DNA from: Triticum aestivum
Taxonomy: Eukaryota > Streptophyta > Magnoliopsida > Poales > Poaceae
Reading direction: 5' to 3'
Length of the DNA: 64,000 nucleotides
NCBI RefSeq assembly: GCF_018294505.1
Contig: NC_057809.1
Location: 422,242,233 to 422,306,232 of the forward strand
The notes under the pieces were generated by a model. That model was not told where the DNA came from. It did no database searches and saw only the letters and a program-made list of their open reading frames with translations. How positions within the stretch are numbered: position 1 is the first letter of the stretch; every line of letters starts with the position of its first letter. Positions 11,311 to 23,420 of the stretch are shown piece after piece. Made by a program: the position numbers and the translations under genes.

Positions 11311-12825
11311 TGATGACCCACAAGTATCGGGGATCTATCGTAGTCCTTTCGATAAGTAAGAGTGTAGAACCCAACGAGGAGCAGAAGGAAATGATAAGCG
11401 GTTTTCAGCAAGGTATTCTCTGCAAGTACTGAAATAAGTGGTAACAGATAGTTTTGTGATAAGATAATTTGTAACGAGCAACAAGTAACAAAAGTAAATA
11501 AAGTGCAGCAAGATGGCCCAATCCTTTTTGTAGCAAAAGACAAGCCTGGACAAACTCTTATAATAGGAAAAGCGCTCCTGAGGACACATGGGAATATCGT
11601 CAAGCTAGTTTTCATCACGTTCATATGATTCGCGTTCGGTACTTTGATAATTTGATATGTGAGTGGACTGGTGCTTGGGTGCTGTACTTACTTGAACAAG
11701 CATCCCACTTATGATTAACCTCTATTGCAAGCATCCGCAACTACAACAAAAGTATTAAGGTAAACCTAACCATAGCATGAAACATATGGATCCAAATCAG
11801 CCCCTTACGAAGAAACGCATAAACTAGGGTTTAAGCTTCTGTCACTCTAGCAACCCATCATCTACTTATTACTTCCCAATGCCTTCCTCTAGGCCCAAAT
11901 AATGGTGAAGTGTTATGTAGTCGACATTCACATAACACCACTAGAGGCTAGACAACATACATCTCATCAAAATATCAAACGAATACCAAATTCACATGAC
12001 TACTAATAGCAAGACTTCTCCCGTGTCCTCAGGAACAAACGTAACTACTCGCAAAGCATATTCATGTTCATAATCAGAGGGGTAATAATATGCATAAAGG
12101 ATTTGAACATATGATCTTCCACCAAATAAACCAACTAGCATCAACTACAAGGAGTAATCAACACTACTAGCAACCTACTAGCACCAATCCCGGACTTGGA
12201 GACAAGAATTGGATACAAGAGATGAACTAGGGTTTTGAGATAAGATGGTGCTGGTGAAGATGTTGATGGAGATTGCCCTCTCCCGATGAGAGGAGCGTTG
12301 GTGATGACGATGGCGATGATTTCCCCCTCCCGGAGGGAAGTATCCCCGGCAGAACAGCTCTGCCGGAGCCCTAGATTGGTTCCGCGAAGGTTTCGCCTCG
12401 TGGCGGCGGAGTCTCGTCCCGAAAGATTGCTTCTAGTTTTTTCTTGACGAAAGACTTCATATAGGAGAAGATGGTAATCGGGAGCCACCAGGGGGCCCAC
12501 GAGGTAGGGGGCGCGCCCTAGGGGGGGCGCCCCCCACCCTCGTGGATAGGGTGCGGGCCCCCTGGCCTTCATCTTTGGCGAGGATTTTTTCATTATTTAT
12601 TTTAAGATATTCCGTGGAGTTTCAGGACTTTTGGAGTTACGCAGAATAGGCCTCCAATATTTGCTCCTTTTCCAGCCCAGAATTCCAGCTGCCGGCATTC
12701 TCCCTCCTTATGTAAACCTTGTAAAATAAGAGAGAATAGCCATAAGTATTGTGACATAAAGTGAAATAACAGCCCATAATGCAATAAATATCGATATAAA
12801 AGCATGATGCAAAATGGACGTATCA
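11311..12825 (-). repeat. G1 3' LTR (1515 bp)
   Basis: It runs from TGATACGTCC on the minus strand (12825) to the TGGGTCATCA end (11311) and matches the other G1 LTR throughout. A TATA-like TATATGAA on the minus strand (12463-12456) lies in the promoter region. The right copy lacks a block of about 45 bp of GC-rich sequence present here near 12500-12545. Confidence 0.92.
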
Positions 12826-12841
12826 ACTCCCCAAGCTTAGA
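12826..12841 (-). other. G1 polypurine tract
   Basis: On the minus strand, CTAAGCTTGGGGAGT runs straight into the LTR start. This is the usual plus-strand primer site for a gypsy element. Confidence 0.8.
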
Positions 12842-13305
12842 CCTCGCTTGTCCTCAAGCGAGAAGCCGATAACAATAAATATGTCCTCATGTTTAGAGGT
12901 AGAGGCATCGATAAAAATAAAATACGGACATGAAGGCATCATGATTATTCTCATAACTGCAACATATATAGATTTTGTCATACGATTACTTATGTTCAAG
13001 TGATGATCTATTCACAATGCAAAAGTATGAATCAGAAACCTTATTGAGAATCAACAAACTACAATCTCAGTCACTGAATCAATTGTAATTTATCATAACA
13101 TCGGAAAGAGTCTATGTCAGAGCTAAAAAGCAAGTCCACATACTCAACTATCATCTAGTCCTTCATAATTGCTATCACTCACCCAATACTTGTGGTTACG
13201 TAGTTTAATTCGGACACAGAGAAAGATAGGGGCTTATAGTTTTTCCCCACAACCTTTTACCTTAAGGGTAATGTCAACAATAATAACTCATGCTCCCCTA
13301 CATCC

Positions 13306-13347
<42 letters not shown>

Positions 13348-14413
13348 TGTTCTTTCCAACATGCTGGGCTTGCCAAAGGATAAAGTGAAAAAGGAAAGGT
13401 GAAGATCACCATGACTCTTGTATAAGGTAGAAGATAATAATAAAAGATAGGCCCTTCGCAGAGGGAAGCAGAGGTTGCCATGCACTTTTATGGTTGGATG
13501 CATAAAATCTCAATGTGAAAGAATGTCACTTTATATTGCCCCTTGTGATATGAACCTTTATTATGCAGTCCGTCGCTTTTATTACTTCCACATCACAAGA
13601 TCATATAAAGCTTATTTCTCCCACACCAATCAATCATACATATTTAGAGCAATTTTTATTGCTTTGCACTGATGACAACTTACTTGAAGGATCTTACTCA
13701 ATCCATAGGTAGATATGGTGGACTCTCATGGCAAAACTGGTTTAAGGGTATTTGGAAGCACAAGTAGTATTTCTACTTGGTGCTGAGAATTTGGCTAGCA
13801 TGAGGGGGAAAGGCAAGCTCAACATGTTAGAGGATCCATGAAAACATACTTTATCTCAGATATAAGAAAACATAACCCATTACGTTGTCTTCCTTGTCCA
13901 ACATCAATCTTTAGCATGTCATATTTTAATGAGTGCTCCCAATCATAAAAGATGTCAATGATAATATATTTATATGTGAAACCTCTCTTCCCTTATTACT
14001 TCCTATTAATTGCAACGATGACCAAAGCTATGTCTGCCAACTCCCAACAATTTTTAATCATCATACTCTTTCTATGTGAAGCCATTACTTTCAATAAGAT
14101 CAATATGCACTCTTTGTTTCCTTTTTATTCTTTTCTTTTCTTTTATTCACCCAAGATCATGGCAAAATAATCAAGCCCTTGACTCAACACTAATCTTTAT
14201 TATATATAGCTCACGGACTCGATTACATAGAGGGATCATAAAGCAAAACTCAAAACTAGATCATGCCATAAACTTTATTCTACTAGATCAAGATACTACT
14301 AATAGGATCGAACTAAGAAAAACGGTAAAGATAGGAGTTGTGATTGTGATACGATACCGGGGCACCTCCCCCAAGCTTGGCAGTTGCCAAGGGGAGTGCC
14401 CATACCCATGTAA
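12842..14413 (-). other. G1 3' untranslated region
   Basis: This is AT-rich internal DNA between the extra ORF and the polypurine tract. It contains a pure TA microsatellite. No open frame of coding character was found on either strand. Confidence 0.65.
13309..13345. repeat. (TA)n microsatellite, 37 bp
   Basis: This is an uninterrupted TA run inside the 3' region of G1. Confidence 0.95.
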
Positions 14414-14935
14414 TTATGTCTCCTTCGTTGTTGGAGAAGGTGGAGGTGTTGTCGATGATGCGGGCTTTGCGTCCATCTTCCAAGGCATAGGTTCACCATC
14501 ATAGAAGGATGATCGAGTCTTCGGGATCCTCAAATCTGCAGCCAAACTCATCCTTTTGAATCTATATTCATACTCACAGTTTTGGTTTTGCAGGTCATAG
14601 ATTTGGGCTTGGAGGTGCTCGATCTTCTCATGAAACTTGAAGATGGCCTCCCCGATGTTGTCAGCATCCAACTTGTGGTTGCTAGTGAACTCCGCGATCA
14701 TCATGTGGTTGGAGTTGAGTCCATGTTCCACCATTCCTTGGCACTTGAAAACTTGTTGCTCCACTGTTTCGAGCCTCGTCTCCATGCTTCCGGTCCCCTT
14801 TGGTCCCTCTTCATCGCGGATGTGCAGCAACCCATCACGCAACTCAATGGTTTGAGGGTGTTGCAGCACCTCCGCGAGGTAAGGGTTGATGACCTTCTCG
14901 AAGAACTTGTCCTTAGAAGCACTTGGGGCCGTCAT
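14414..14935 (-). CDS. G1 extra ORF behind pol, coiled-coil protein of unknown function
   Basis: An intact ATG-to-stop frame of 173 codons lies between integrase and the 3' LTR, the place where env-like genes occur in some plant gypsy elements. The product starts MTAPSASKDKFFEKVINPYL. Its middle (about residues 45-125) is heptad-like, with Leu/Ile spacing (METRLETVEQQVFKCQGMVE and HEKIEHLQAQIYDLQNQN), and its tail is Pro/Thr-rich. No signal peptide or membrane segment is visible, so it is not an obvious envelope protein. It stays open although pol of the same copy has many breaks. The function is unknown; a nucleocapsid accessory or assembly role is only a guess. Confidence 0.6.
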   Translation of the reverse strand: MTAPSASKDKFFEKVINPYLAEVLQHPQTIELRDGLLHIRDEEGPKGTGSMETRLETVEQQVFKCQGMVEHGLNSNHMMIAEFTSNHKLDADNIGEAIFKFHEKIEHLQAQIYDLQNQNCEYEYRFKRMSLAADLRIPKTRSSFYDGEPMPWKMDAKPASSTTPPPSPTTKET

Positions 14936-15449
14936 GATAATCTAGATTAGTCAGAAAAACAGCTCGAAACAAGAACAGAGGAGATTTGCGTGATACGGGA
15001 GTCAAAACCTTCGGGAGAATATATAATGAATTTGTACCGACCAAAATATGTATCGTGCAAGAAAACGGAGTCCGGAAGGCACACGAGGTGCTCACGAGGT
15101 AGGGGGCGCGCCCACCACCCTCGTGGGGCCCTCATGTCCTTCCCGGACTACCACTTATTTTTCTATTTTTCTAAAAATTCCAAAATGGAGAAATATTGCC
15201 TTAAAAATTGTTTTCGAGTCGGTTTACTTACCGTATCACATACCTATTCCTTTTCGGAGTCTGAAACGGTCTGGAATGTGTCCCTTATGTATTCCTCCAG
15301 GGCTACGGTTTCAATAATATTGGTTTCAACATTTATGGGATTACCTGAGATATAATGTTTGATTCTTTGACTGTTTACCACCTTCGAGGTTGTTGATTTT
15401 TATGGCACCGGAACGATAGACCTCCTCGATAACGTAGGGGCCTTCCCAT
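14936..15449 (-). other. G1 spacer between pol end and extra ORF
   Basis: The pol C-terminus decays into several frames here. A GC-rich block at about 15094-15130 echoes a similar word in the LTR. No separate gene is seen. Confidence 0.5.
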
Positions 15450-17007
15450 TTAGAGAGAAGTTTTCCTGCAAAAAATCTTAAACGAGAGTTGTATAGCAAA
15501 TACATAATCACCTACATTAAACTCACGCTTTTGTATCCTTTTGTCATGCCATCTTTTAATTTTTTTCTTTAAACAACTTAGCATTTTCATAAGCTTGGGT
15601 TCTCCATTCATCAAGTGAGCTAATATCAAATAATCTCTTCTCACCGGCAAGTTTGAAATCATAGTTGAGCTCTTTAATAGCCCAATATGCCTTATGTTCT
15701 AGTTCGAGAGGTAAGTGACATGCTTTTCCATATACCATTTTATATGGAGACATTCCCATAGGATTTTTATATGCAGTTCTATAGGCCCACAATGCATCAT
15801 CAAGTTTCTTGGACCAATTCTTTCTAGACCTATTAACAGTCTTTTGCAAAATTAATTTGAGCTCTCTGTTGCTCAATTCTACTTGACCACTAGACTGTGG
15901 ATGATAAGGAGATGCAATTCTATGATTAACATCATACTTAGCAAGCATTTTATGGAAAGCACCATGAATAAAGTGTGAACCACCATCAGTCATTAAATAT
16001 CTAGGGACTCCAAACCTCGCAAAAATAACTTCCTTAAGCATTTTAATAGAAGTGTTATGATCAGCACTACTAGTTGGAATAGCTTCTACCCACTTAGTAA
16101 CGTAATCAACAGCAACTAGAATATGTGTGTATCCATTAGAGGCAGGAAAAGGTCCCATATAATCAAAGCCCCAAACATCAAATGGTTCAATAACAAGTGA
16201 ATAATTCATAGGCATTTCTTGACGTCTACTAATATTTCTAATTCTTTGACATTCATCACATGACAAGACAAACTTACGTGCATCCTTGAAGAGAGTAGGC
16301 CAATAAAAACCGGATTGCAATACCTTATGTGCAGTTCTGTCTCCAGCGTGGTGTCCTCCATAAGCTTTGGAGTGACACTCACGTAGGATCTGTTCCTGTT
16401 CATGCTCAGGTACACAACGTCTAATAACACCATCTACTCCTTCTTTGTAAAGATGTGGGTCATCCCAAAAGTAATGTCTCAAATCATAGAAGAACTTTTT
16501 CTTTTGCTGGTATGTGAAGCTAGGCGGTATAAACTTAGCAAAAATATAATTAGCATAATCAGCATACCAAGGAGTACTACGAGAGGTACTTATAGCATTT
16601 AATTGCTCATCAGGAAAGCTATCATCAATAGTTTGTGGGTCATCAAGAATATTTTCTAACCTAGACAAGTTGTCTGCAACGGGGTTCTCAGCTCCCTTTC
16701 TGTCAACAGTATGCAAATCAAATTCTTGTCGCAAGAGAACCCATCTAATAAGTCTAGGTTTAGCATCCTTCTTTTCCATAAGGTATTTAATAGCAGCATG
16801 ATCAGTGTGAATAGTTACTTTAGAATCAACAATATAAGGTCTGAACTTATCACAAGCAAATACAACTGCTAAAAGTTCTTTTTCAGTAGTGGCATAATTT
16901 CTTTGAGCATTGTCTAGAGTTTTACTAGCATAATGAATAACATTTAATTTCTTATCAACTCTTTGCCCTAGAACAGCACCTACAACATAATCACTAGCAT
17001 CACACAT
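15450..17007 (-). pseudogene. pol: G1 pol, RNase H and integrase part
   Basis: The frame 17007-15556 (483 codons) opens with the RNase H domain ([41 protein letters not shown]). The integrase zinc finger follows (His residues in [12 protein letters not shown], Cys pair in LSCDECQR), then the catalytic core with Asp in WGFDYMGPF, Asp in LMTDGGSHF and Glu in [10 protein letters not shown]. The integrase triad is therefore intact. A frameshift near 15600 moves the C-terminal part (KREFNVGDYVF) to the frame ending at 15450. Upstream, the RNase H start is out of frame with RT (shift near 17060). It would process and integrate the element DNA in the nucleus if translated. Confidence 0.85.
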
Positions 17008-17821
17008 AATTTCAAAGGGTAAATTCCAATCAGGTGGCTGAAAAACAGGTGCAGAGCTAATGCTTTCTTAAGTATTTCAAATGCTTCTACACAATCATCA
17101 TCAAAGATAAATGGTATATCTTTTTGTAATAAATTAGTTAGAGGCCGAGAGATTTTTGAGAAGTCCTTAATGAACCTCCTATAAAATCCGGCATGACCAA
17201 GGAAACTTCGTATACCTTTGATGTCCTTGGGACATGGCATCTTTTCAATAGCATCAACCTTGGCTTTATCAACTTCAATACCTCTTTCAGAAACTTTGTG
17301 CCCCAAGACAATACCTTCATTAACCATGAAAACCTCACAAATCTTTTCACAAAAGTCAGAGAATATAGCCATCATGCATCTTTGAAAGGTAGCAGGTGCA
17401 TTACATAAACCAAAAGGCATACGTCTATAAGCAAAAGTACCAAACGGGCATGTAAAGTAGTCTTTGATTGATCTTTAGCCGACACAGGTATTTGAGAGAA
17501 ACCAGAATAACCATCTAGAAAGCAGTAGTGTGTATGTTTGCATAATCTTTCTAGCATTTGATCAATAAAAGGTAAGGGGGAATGATCTTTCTTAGTAGCC
17601 TTATTTAATTTGCGGAAATCAATTACCATCCTATAACCTGTGATAATTCTTTGTGGGATCAATTCATCTTTATCATTAGGGACAACAGTAATACCTCCCT
17701 TCTTAGGGACACAATGGATAGGGCTTACCCACTGACTATCAGAAACGGGATAAATTATACCTGCCTCCGGAAGCTTTAGTATTTCTTTTCTTACCACTTC
17801 TTTCATTTTGGGACTCAGACA
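16980..17821 (-). pseudogene. pol: G1 pol, reverse transcriptase part, active site deleted
   Basis: 17806-17372 holds the N-terminal RT motifs (WVSPIHCVPKKGG, RMVIDFRKLNKAT, YCFLDGYSGFSQIPV, which contains the first catalytic Asp). A frameshift near 17450 is followed in another frame by MPFGLCNAPATFQRCM at 17420. After CEKICEVF the sequence jumps straight to MVNEGIVLGHK, so the segment that should hold the Y/F-x-D-D box is gone. The connection domain (IRSFLGHAGFYRRFIKDFSK) is present. Stop TGA (17822-17824) separates RT from protease. Family knowledge makes YxDD essential, so this copy cannot encode RT. Confidence 0.85.
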
Positions 17822-18840
17822 TCATTGAGGATCACGAACTGGTTTTGCATCTGCTTCCAAATTTATTTTATGTTGACATAGAGTGGGACTAATGCCCTTA
17901 AGATCATCAAGAGTATATCCAATAGCGGCACGGTGCTTCTTCAGAGTTTTCAATAATCTTTCTTCTTCATGCTCTGAAAGGTTAGCACTAATAATAACAG
18001 GATATATCTTCTTTTCATCAAGATAAGCATACTTAAGATTATCAGGCAACGGTTTAAGCTCAAACACGGGATCACCCTTGGGTGGAGGAGGATCCCCTAA
18101 GATTTCAACAGGCAAATTGTGTTTCAGAATAGGTTCCTGTTTAAAGAATACTTCATCTATTTCCCTTCTTTCATTCATAAACATATCATTTTCATGGTCT
18201 AGCAAATAATGTTCTGGAGGATCACTAGGAGGTACGGCAATAGAAGCAAGACCAATAATTTCATCCTTACTAGGTAATTCTTCTTCACCGTGTTGTTTAC
18301 TAAATTTAGAGAAATTAAACTCATCAATCATATCATCCAAGCCAATAGTAACAACATTCTTTTCGCAGTCTATCTTAGCATTAACAATGTTCAGGAAGGG
18401 TCTACCAAATATAATGGGACAAAAGCTATCTTGTGGGGAACTGAGAACAAGAAAATCAACAGGATATTTAGTTTTTCCACACAAGACTTCAACATCTCTA
18501 ACAATTCCCACTGGTGAAATAGTATCTCCATTGGCAAGTTTAATTGTAACATCAATTCCTTCTAACTCGGTAGGTGCAATTTCATGCTTAATTTCTTCGT
18601 ATAGAGTATGAGGTATGACACTAGCACTAGCACCCATATCACATAAGCCATGATAACAATGATCTCCTATTTTAACAGAAATAACAGGCACGCCTACCAC
18701 AGGTCTATGTTTATCTTTAGCACAAGGTTTAGCAATTCTAGCAGTTTCACCGCTGAACTCAATAACATGCCCATCAATATTATCAGACAAGAGATCTTTA
18801 ACAATAGAAATATTAGGTTCTACTTTAACTTGTTTAGGGG
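17822..18840 (-). pseudogene. pol: G1 aspartic protease and linker
   Basis: A 322-codon frame (18790-17822) carries a retropepsin-like domain: catalytic Asp in GLCDMGASASVIP, flap region around LANGDTISPVG, and CPIIFGRPFLN near the end. An acidic linker leads toward RT (EHEEERLLKTLKKHRAAIGYTL). It ends at TGA 17822-17824, which is followed in the same frame by RT-like residues; the stop plus the next TGT fit two CpG-to-TpG changes. A one-base shift near 18835 separates it from gag, since the coding sense continues upstream of 18790 in this frame. Confidence 0.8.
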
Positions 18841-19813
18841 TGTATAAGTTCTAATATTGCTTTTACGAACAACAGTTGAAGCTTTAGCATGATCCTTTAT
18901 TCTAACAGGGAAAGGTGGTTTCTCAACATAAGAAGTAGGAACAATAGGATCATTATAAGTGACAGTCTTTTCTTCAACTTTAATAGGTGCAGCTACTTTT
19001 ACTTCTATGGGAGGATGATATTTAAACCACTTCTCCTTAGGGAGATCAACATAAGTAGCAAAAGATTCACAAAAAGAAGCTACTATCTCAGAGTCAAGTC
19101 CATATTTAGTGCCGAACTTACGAAAAATATCGGTATCCATAACAGATTTAACACAATCAAACTTAGGTGTCATACCTGACTCCTTACCTTCGTCGAGGTC
19201 CCAATCTTCAGAGTTGCGTTTAATTCTATCCAATAAATCCCATTTAAATCCAATAGTCTTCATCATAAAAGAGCCAGCACAAGAAGTATCGAGCATGGTG
19301 CGATTGTTTTCAGAAAGCCGAGCATAAATTTTTTTAATAATTGTTTCTCTTGGGAGCTCATGATTGGGGGAATGAATATAACATTGATTTAAGCCTCCCC
19401 CAAGCTTGAGCGATGCTTTCTCCTTCGCGAGGCCAAAAATTATATATATAATTGCGATCACGATGAACAAGATGCATAGGGTAATACTTTTGATGAAATT
19501 CCAATTTCAATCTTCTATAGTTCAATGCGTCTCCCTTCAAAGATAAAGGGAATACCTTCTTCTTAGCAACATCATCGGGTATACCTGAAAGCTTAAATAA
19601 TCCACAAACTTCATCCACATATATTAAGTGCTCATCAGGGTGTTTCTTTCCATCTCCTGTAAAAGGATTAGCTAGCAGTTTTTCCATCATACCCGAAGGA
19701 AATTCAAAAGGAGTTTCATTTTCAATAGGTTCAGTAGGTTGAGGAGCAACTCTTTGCTCTACTGGACGGGGCGAAGATACCCCAAACAAGCCCCTCAGAG
19801 GATTACTTTCCAT
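18820..19813 (-). pseudogene. gag: G1 gag, frameshifted
   Basis: The start is ATG 19813 (MESNPLRGLFGVSSPRPVEQ). The capsid-like core follows (GDGKKHPDEHLIYVDEVCGLF, KVFPLSLKGDALNYRRL, GESIAQAWGRLKSMLYSF). A frameshift near 19365 moves the rest (NHELPRETIIKKIYARLSEN ... GSFMMKTIGFKWDLL) to the frame ending 18820. There is no CCHC zinc knuckle. A TA-rich insertion near 19440 sits in the middle of the core. Gag would form the cytoplasmic particle. Confidence 0.78.
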
Positions 19814-19890
19814 AGTAACAAGTGACAGTAAATTTCAGCACACTATATAAATTTGTCCTTACGAAATTCCACCTACCAAAGGCGCTTCAC

Positions 19891-19908
19891 TCCCCGGCAA
19901 CGGCGCCA
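19891..19908 (-). other. G1 primer binding site
   Basis: On the minus strand TGGCGCCGTTGCCGGGGA starts 11 nt after the 5' LTR end. This is the site used by many Triticeae gypsy elements, which I recall as complementary to a tRNA-Asp 3' end. Confidence 0.8.
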
Positions 19909-20288
19909 GAAAAGAGTCTTGATGACCCACAAGTATAGGGGATCTATCGAAGTCCTTTCGATAAGTAAGAGTGTCAAACCCAACGAGGAGCAGAAGGAAA
20001 TGATAAGCGGTTTTCAGCAAGGTATTCTCTGCAAGTACTGAAATAAGTGGTAACAGATAGTTTTGTGATAAGATAATTTGTAACAAGCAACGAGTAACAA
20101 AAGTAAATAAAGTGCAGCAAGATGGCCCAATACTTTTTGTAGAAAAGTACAAGCCTGGACAAACTCTTATAATAGGAAAAGCGCTCCCGAGGACACATGG
20201 GAATATCGTCAAGCTAGTTTTCATCACGTTCATATGATTCGCGTTCGGTACTTTGATAATTTGATATGTGGGTGGACCGGTGCTTGGG

Positions 20289-23200
20289 TGTAGCGACCTG
20301 ACCCGAATGGATCAAGTCTCTATGCTTAAGTGTCATCCCTGGATCGGTATGCTGACACACACAGTACTCGAAGGATTTATAACAGAGGTAAATCACATGT
20401 ATAAAGTAACGTAAATACTATTACCTCAATCCATATAGCGGAAGCAAAAAGGTTGTGGATTCCCATCAACACCAACGGCAAAGTTGAGTGTAGAAATCGT
20501 AACCCTAATATATCACTTACTCGTCGTAAGAAACCTGCAACATGAGACGTTGCAGCCCGAAACGGGTCAGTACATTGAATGTACTGGCAAATTCACACCA
20601 TAGATAATGATGAATAAAGGCTATCACTACATGCATATTTGGCTGGTGGAAAAGCTCTATGGTTATAAGGTTTTTGCGTAAAGCCAATTTTTCCCTACTT
20701 CAAAGGAATAAATTTGTTTAACTATCATGGTAGTTGTTAAACATCGAGAATGGTTGACAACATTCCGATCCCAATTAAGTAACTAAAACCCAACAACATT
20801 AATTAGAAGTAACATGATGAGATTCACATGATATTCAAGTACTAGATACTCAAGTTGTCCATAACCGGGGACACGGCTAATCATGATTAGTTTGTTACAC
20901 TTTGCAGAGGTTTGCGCACTTTTCCCCACAAGACTCGATCGCCTCCGTTTTGGTTTCTCGCACTACAGGGTGTTTGAGAAGACGGATGACCGAGACATAG
21001 TCTTTCAGAAGCGCTAGCACCTTACGATTGGGTAGACCGTACCACCTACATCCCATACATCTGCTAGTCTACCTGTAAGAGTTCGCACGACTTAATCAAC
21101 TATGCCAGAGCCCATAATGGCTTGTGGCTGCACACGTAAGTTACTAGCATGAATGATCTTATGATCCCTTTGAGCCTGGGTGGCGGTCCAAAAAAACAGG
21201 CAAGTCCTGATAGACATCAGGTGCCTCAATCCACCCAGATGTGTGTTCAAGTTGCCACCTTAGATAAACCCTTAATTTTCAATCTCACATCTGTCATGGA
21301 TATCACTCACCCAATCCACGTCTACTAGCATAGCATGGCATAATAAGCAAACGTAGAAGTAACTCCCAAAGGTTTGATAATAATACAGGTAATAGGTACT
21401 ACCTCATCTAATTCCCATCCCACAATTTAATTAGATCCTAATCATGCAATGTGTGAGGATTGATCTAATGCAATAAAACTGGGTTGTAGAAAAAGGTATG
21501 ATCAAAGTGTGAACTTGCCTGCAATGTTGATGAAGATGATTCGCACTCAAAACTCTTGATAGCTCTACTCGTCACACTCCGGTCAATCTATCATAAGCAA
21601 GCAATAGCAACCACACATAAGCAATCACTCAAAAGATCAAAAAGATCAAAGAAGTCGATTCGGAAAACATCAAAACCTAGCAAATAGCTCTTGCAACATA
21701 AAACAATTTCTAATAGTACCAAAATTATATGAATTTGGCCTTATTAGAATGTTTAGGTCAAGAGCTTCGATTTGCAAAAAGAATCAACTCAAACGGAGCT
21801 ACGAAACTCAAGTTATGATCAAATAAAGTTTGAATTCAAATCTGATCTAATTCAAATTTTAAACTTTTCAAAAACATGTTTGAGTTGGATTACTGGATAG
21901 AGGAGATATAACGAAGACGTGGGCGTTGGTTTCGTTGGATTTGGACTAACGAGTAAAAAGTAGTGATAGATTGAAGTTCAGGGACTAAACTGTAAAGAAA
22001 ACTCCTCACATATAAGTCCCTGGCCGAAATTAAAATAGAAAAAGAAAAAGACTAAATTGCAAACATTCGTTACCGAACGCTAACGGATGGATTCGTTCGC
22101 TCCGAAGGGATAGACAGCGAACGTTCTCTGTATAGGACTAACCACAAAAAAACGATCTAAAAGAAAAAAACCCGAAGAAAACCGGATCAGGTTTTTTTGG
22201 TTATACCGGTTCGAGGAAAATAAACCGGAGGCGGCGGCGGTTAACTCCGGCGAGTGTCGCGGTGGCTCCGGTGAAGTGATGCGGCAGCAGCGGCGGCACT
22301 GCGAGGCGGCGGAGCTTGCAGCGGCGGCGGCGGCGCGCGGCGAGGCAGCAGAGGCGGCAGCGAGGCGAGGCGGCGCGCGGCGAGGCAGCAGAGGGGCGCG
22401 GTGCGGGCGGCTCCGACGTCGGTGGTTGGCAGCGGCGGCGGCGCGATGCGGCTCGAGGCGGCAGCGAGAAGCGGGGCGGCGAGGAGAGAGAGAGAGGCGG
22501 CGGGGCCGGCGCATTTATGGGGCGGGGCGGCTCCGTGGCGTGGGCGAGGGGCCGGCCAGAGCCGTGTCGGCGCCGGACTCCGGTGGAGTCCCGGTCGGCC
22601 ACGACGGGGAAGGCGGCGCGGAGCTGGGCCTTGGCCTGGCCGGTTGGCTGGGCCGGCCCAGTCGGGGAAAGTTTTTTTTAACACAGACAAATGAAAAAAT
22701 AAAACAAAAGCAAATAAAATATTATATAGGCATATTATATATCAAAATTTTCAGAAAAAGATTTTCTACCCGGTGAACATTTTTAAAACTTCAAATAAAA
22801 TCCACACAAATTCAGATAAATCAAAGAGTGCTACTGGTCTATTAAAATCCAACTAAAATCATTTTAAAAATACCAAAATGATTTCAAATTAATTTTTGTC
22901 CAATTTTCTAATGTAGGGAATCATGTTACCCTATTTTCCATATATTTTATTTTTGGAGGAAAATAATTTGAATAAAACTCAAATAACTCCAAATTGAAAA
23001 TTAATTCCAAAAGGACTTGAAATTGATCCTTTGAAACTCCCAACTCATATTTCATAATTTGAAGAAGTCATTTTATCTTCTCTCGTGAAAATCATTGAGT
23101 TGCATAAAGTTTCTGAATTGGGAAAATATTTCCCAATGGAATTCAAATATTTTTCAAACACCCTTTTCATTTTTAAATGGAAGAAGTCATGTCATCTTCT

Positions 23201-23401
23201 CTCTAGGGTTTTGTGTTGAAAAGAATTTGAATTCATGGAGATCAGAAAGCAAATATGAAAGTTTGGGAAAGTCCTTTTATTCCCTCTCATTTAACTTTCA
23301 AAAGTTTCGAATTCACTCACTTTCAGTCAATCAATCAAACAATCAATCAAATCTATCTATTTATTATAACATTCCAAAATTTAGAATTTTGGGATGTTAC
23401 A
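20289..23401 (-). repeat. G2 3' LTR (3113 bp)
   Basis: A long LTR read on the minus strand from 23401. A GC-rich island (about 22200-22670) contains a TATA-like CATAAAT on the minus strand (about 22518-22512), which probably marks the promoter. The island produces long spurious Arg/Ala/Pro frames on both strands. Confidence 0.92.
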
Positions 23402-23420
23402 AACCTACCACCCTTAAAAT
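23402..23420 (-). other. G2 polypurine tract
   Basis: TTTTAAGGGTGGTAGGTT on the minus strand abuts the LTR start. Copies of the same word, 'taccacccttaaaatg' on the plus strand, recur inside at about 25045-25060. Confidence 0.7.

Noticed and set aside
14414..14935. Envelope gene in G1
   Set aside because: The position fits, but there is no signal peptide, membrane anchor or Cys pattern.
19891..19908. tRNA gene fragments at the primer sites (also 27181, 34393, 52317, 54594, 62742)
   Set aside because: These are 12-19 nt complements of tRNA 3' ends beside LTRs, not tRNA genes.
22080..22776. Several long overlapping frames on both strands, rich in Arg, Ala and Pro (repeated at 28990-29691)
   Set aside because: They are by-products of the GC-rich block in the G2 LTRs. 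Six frames are open at once, with no domain character.
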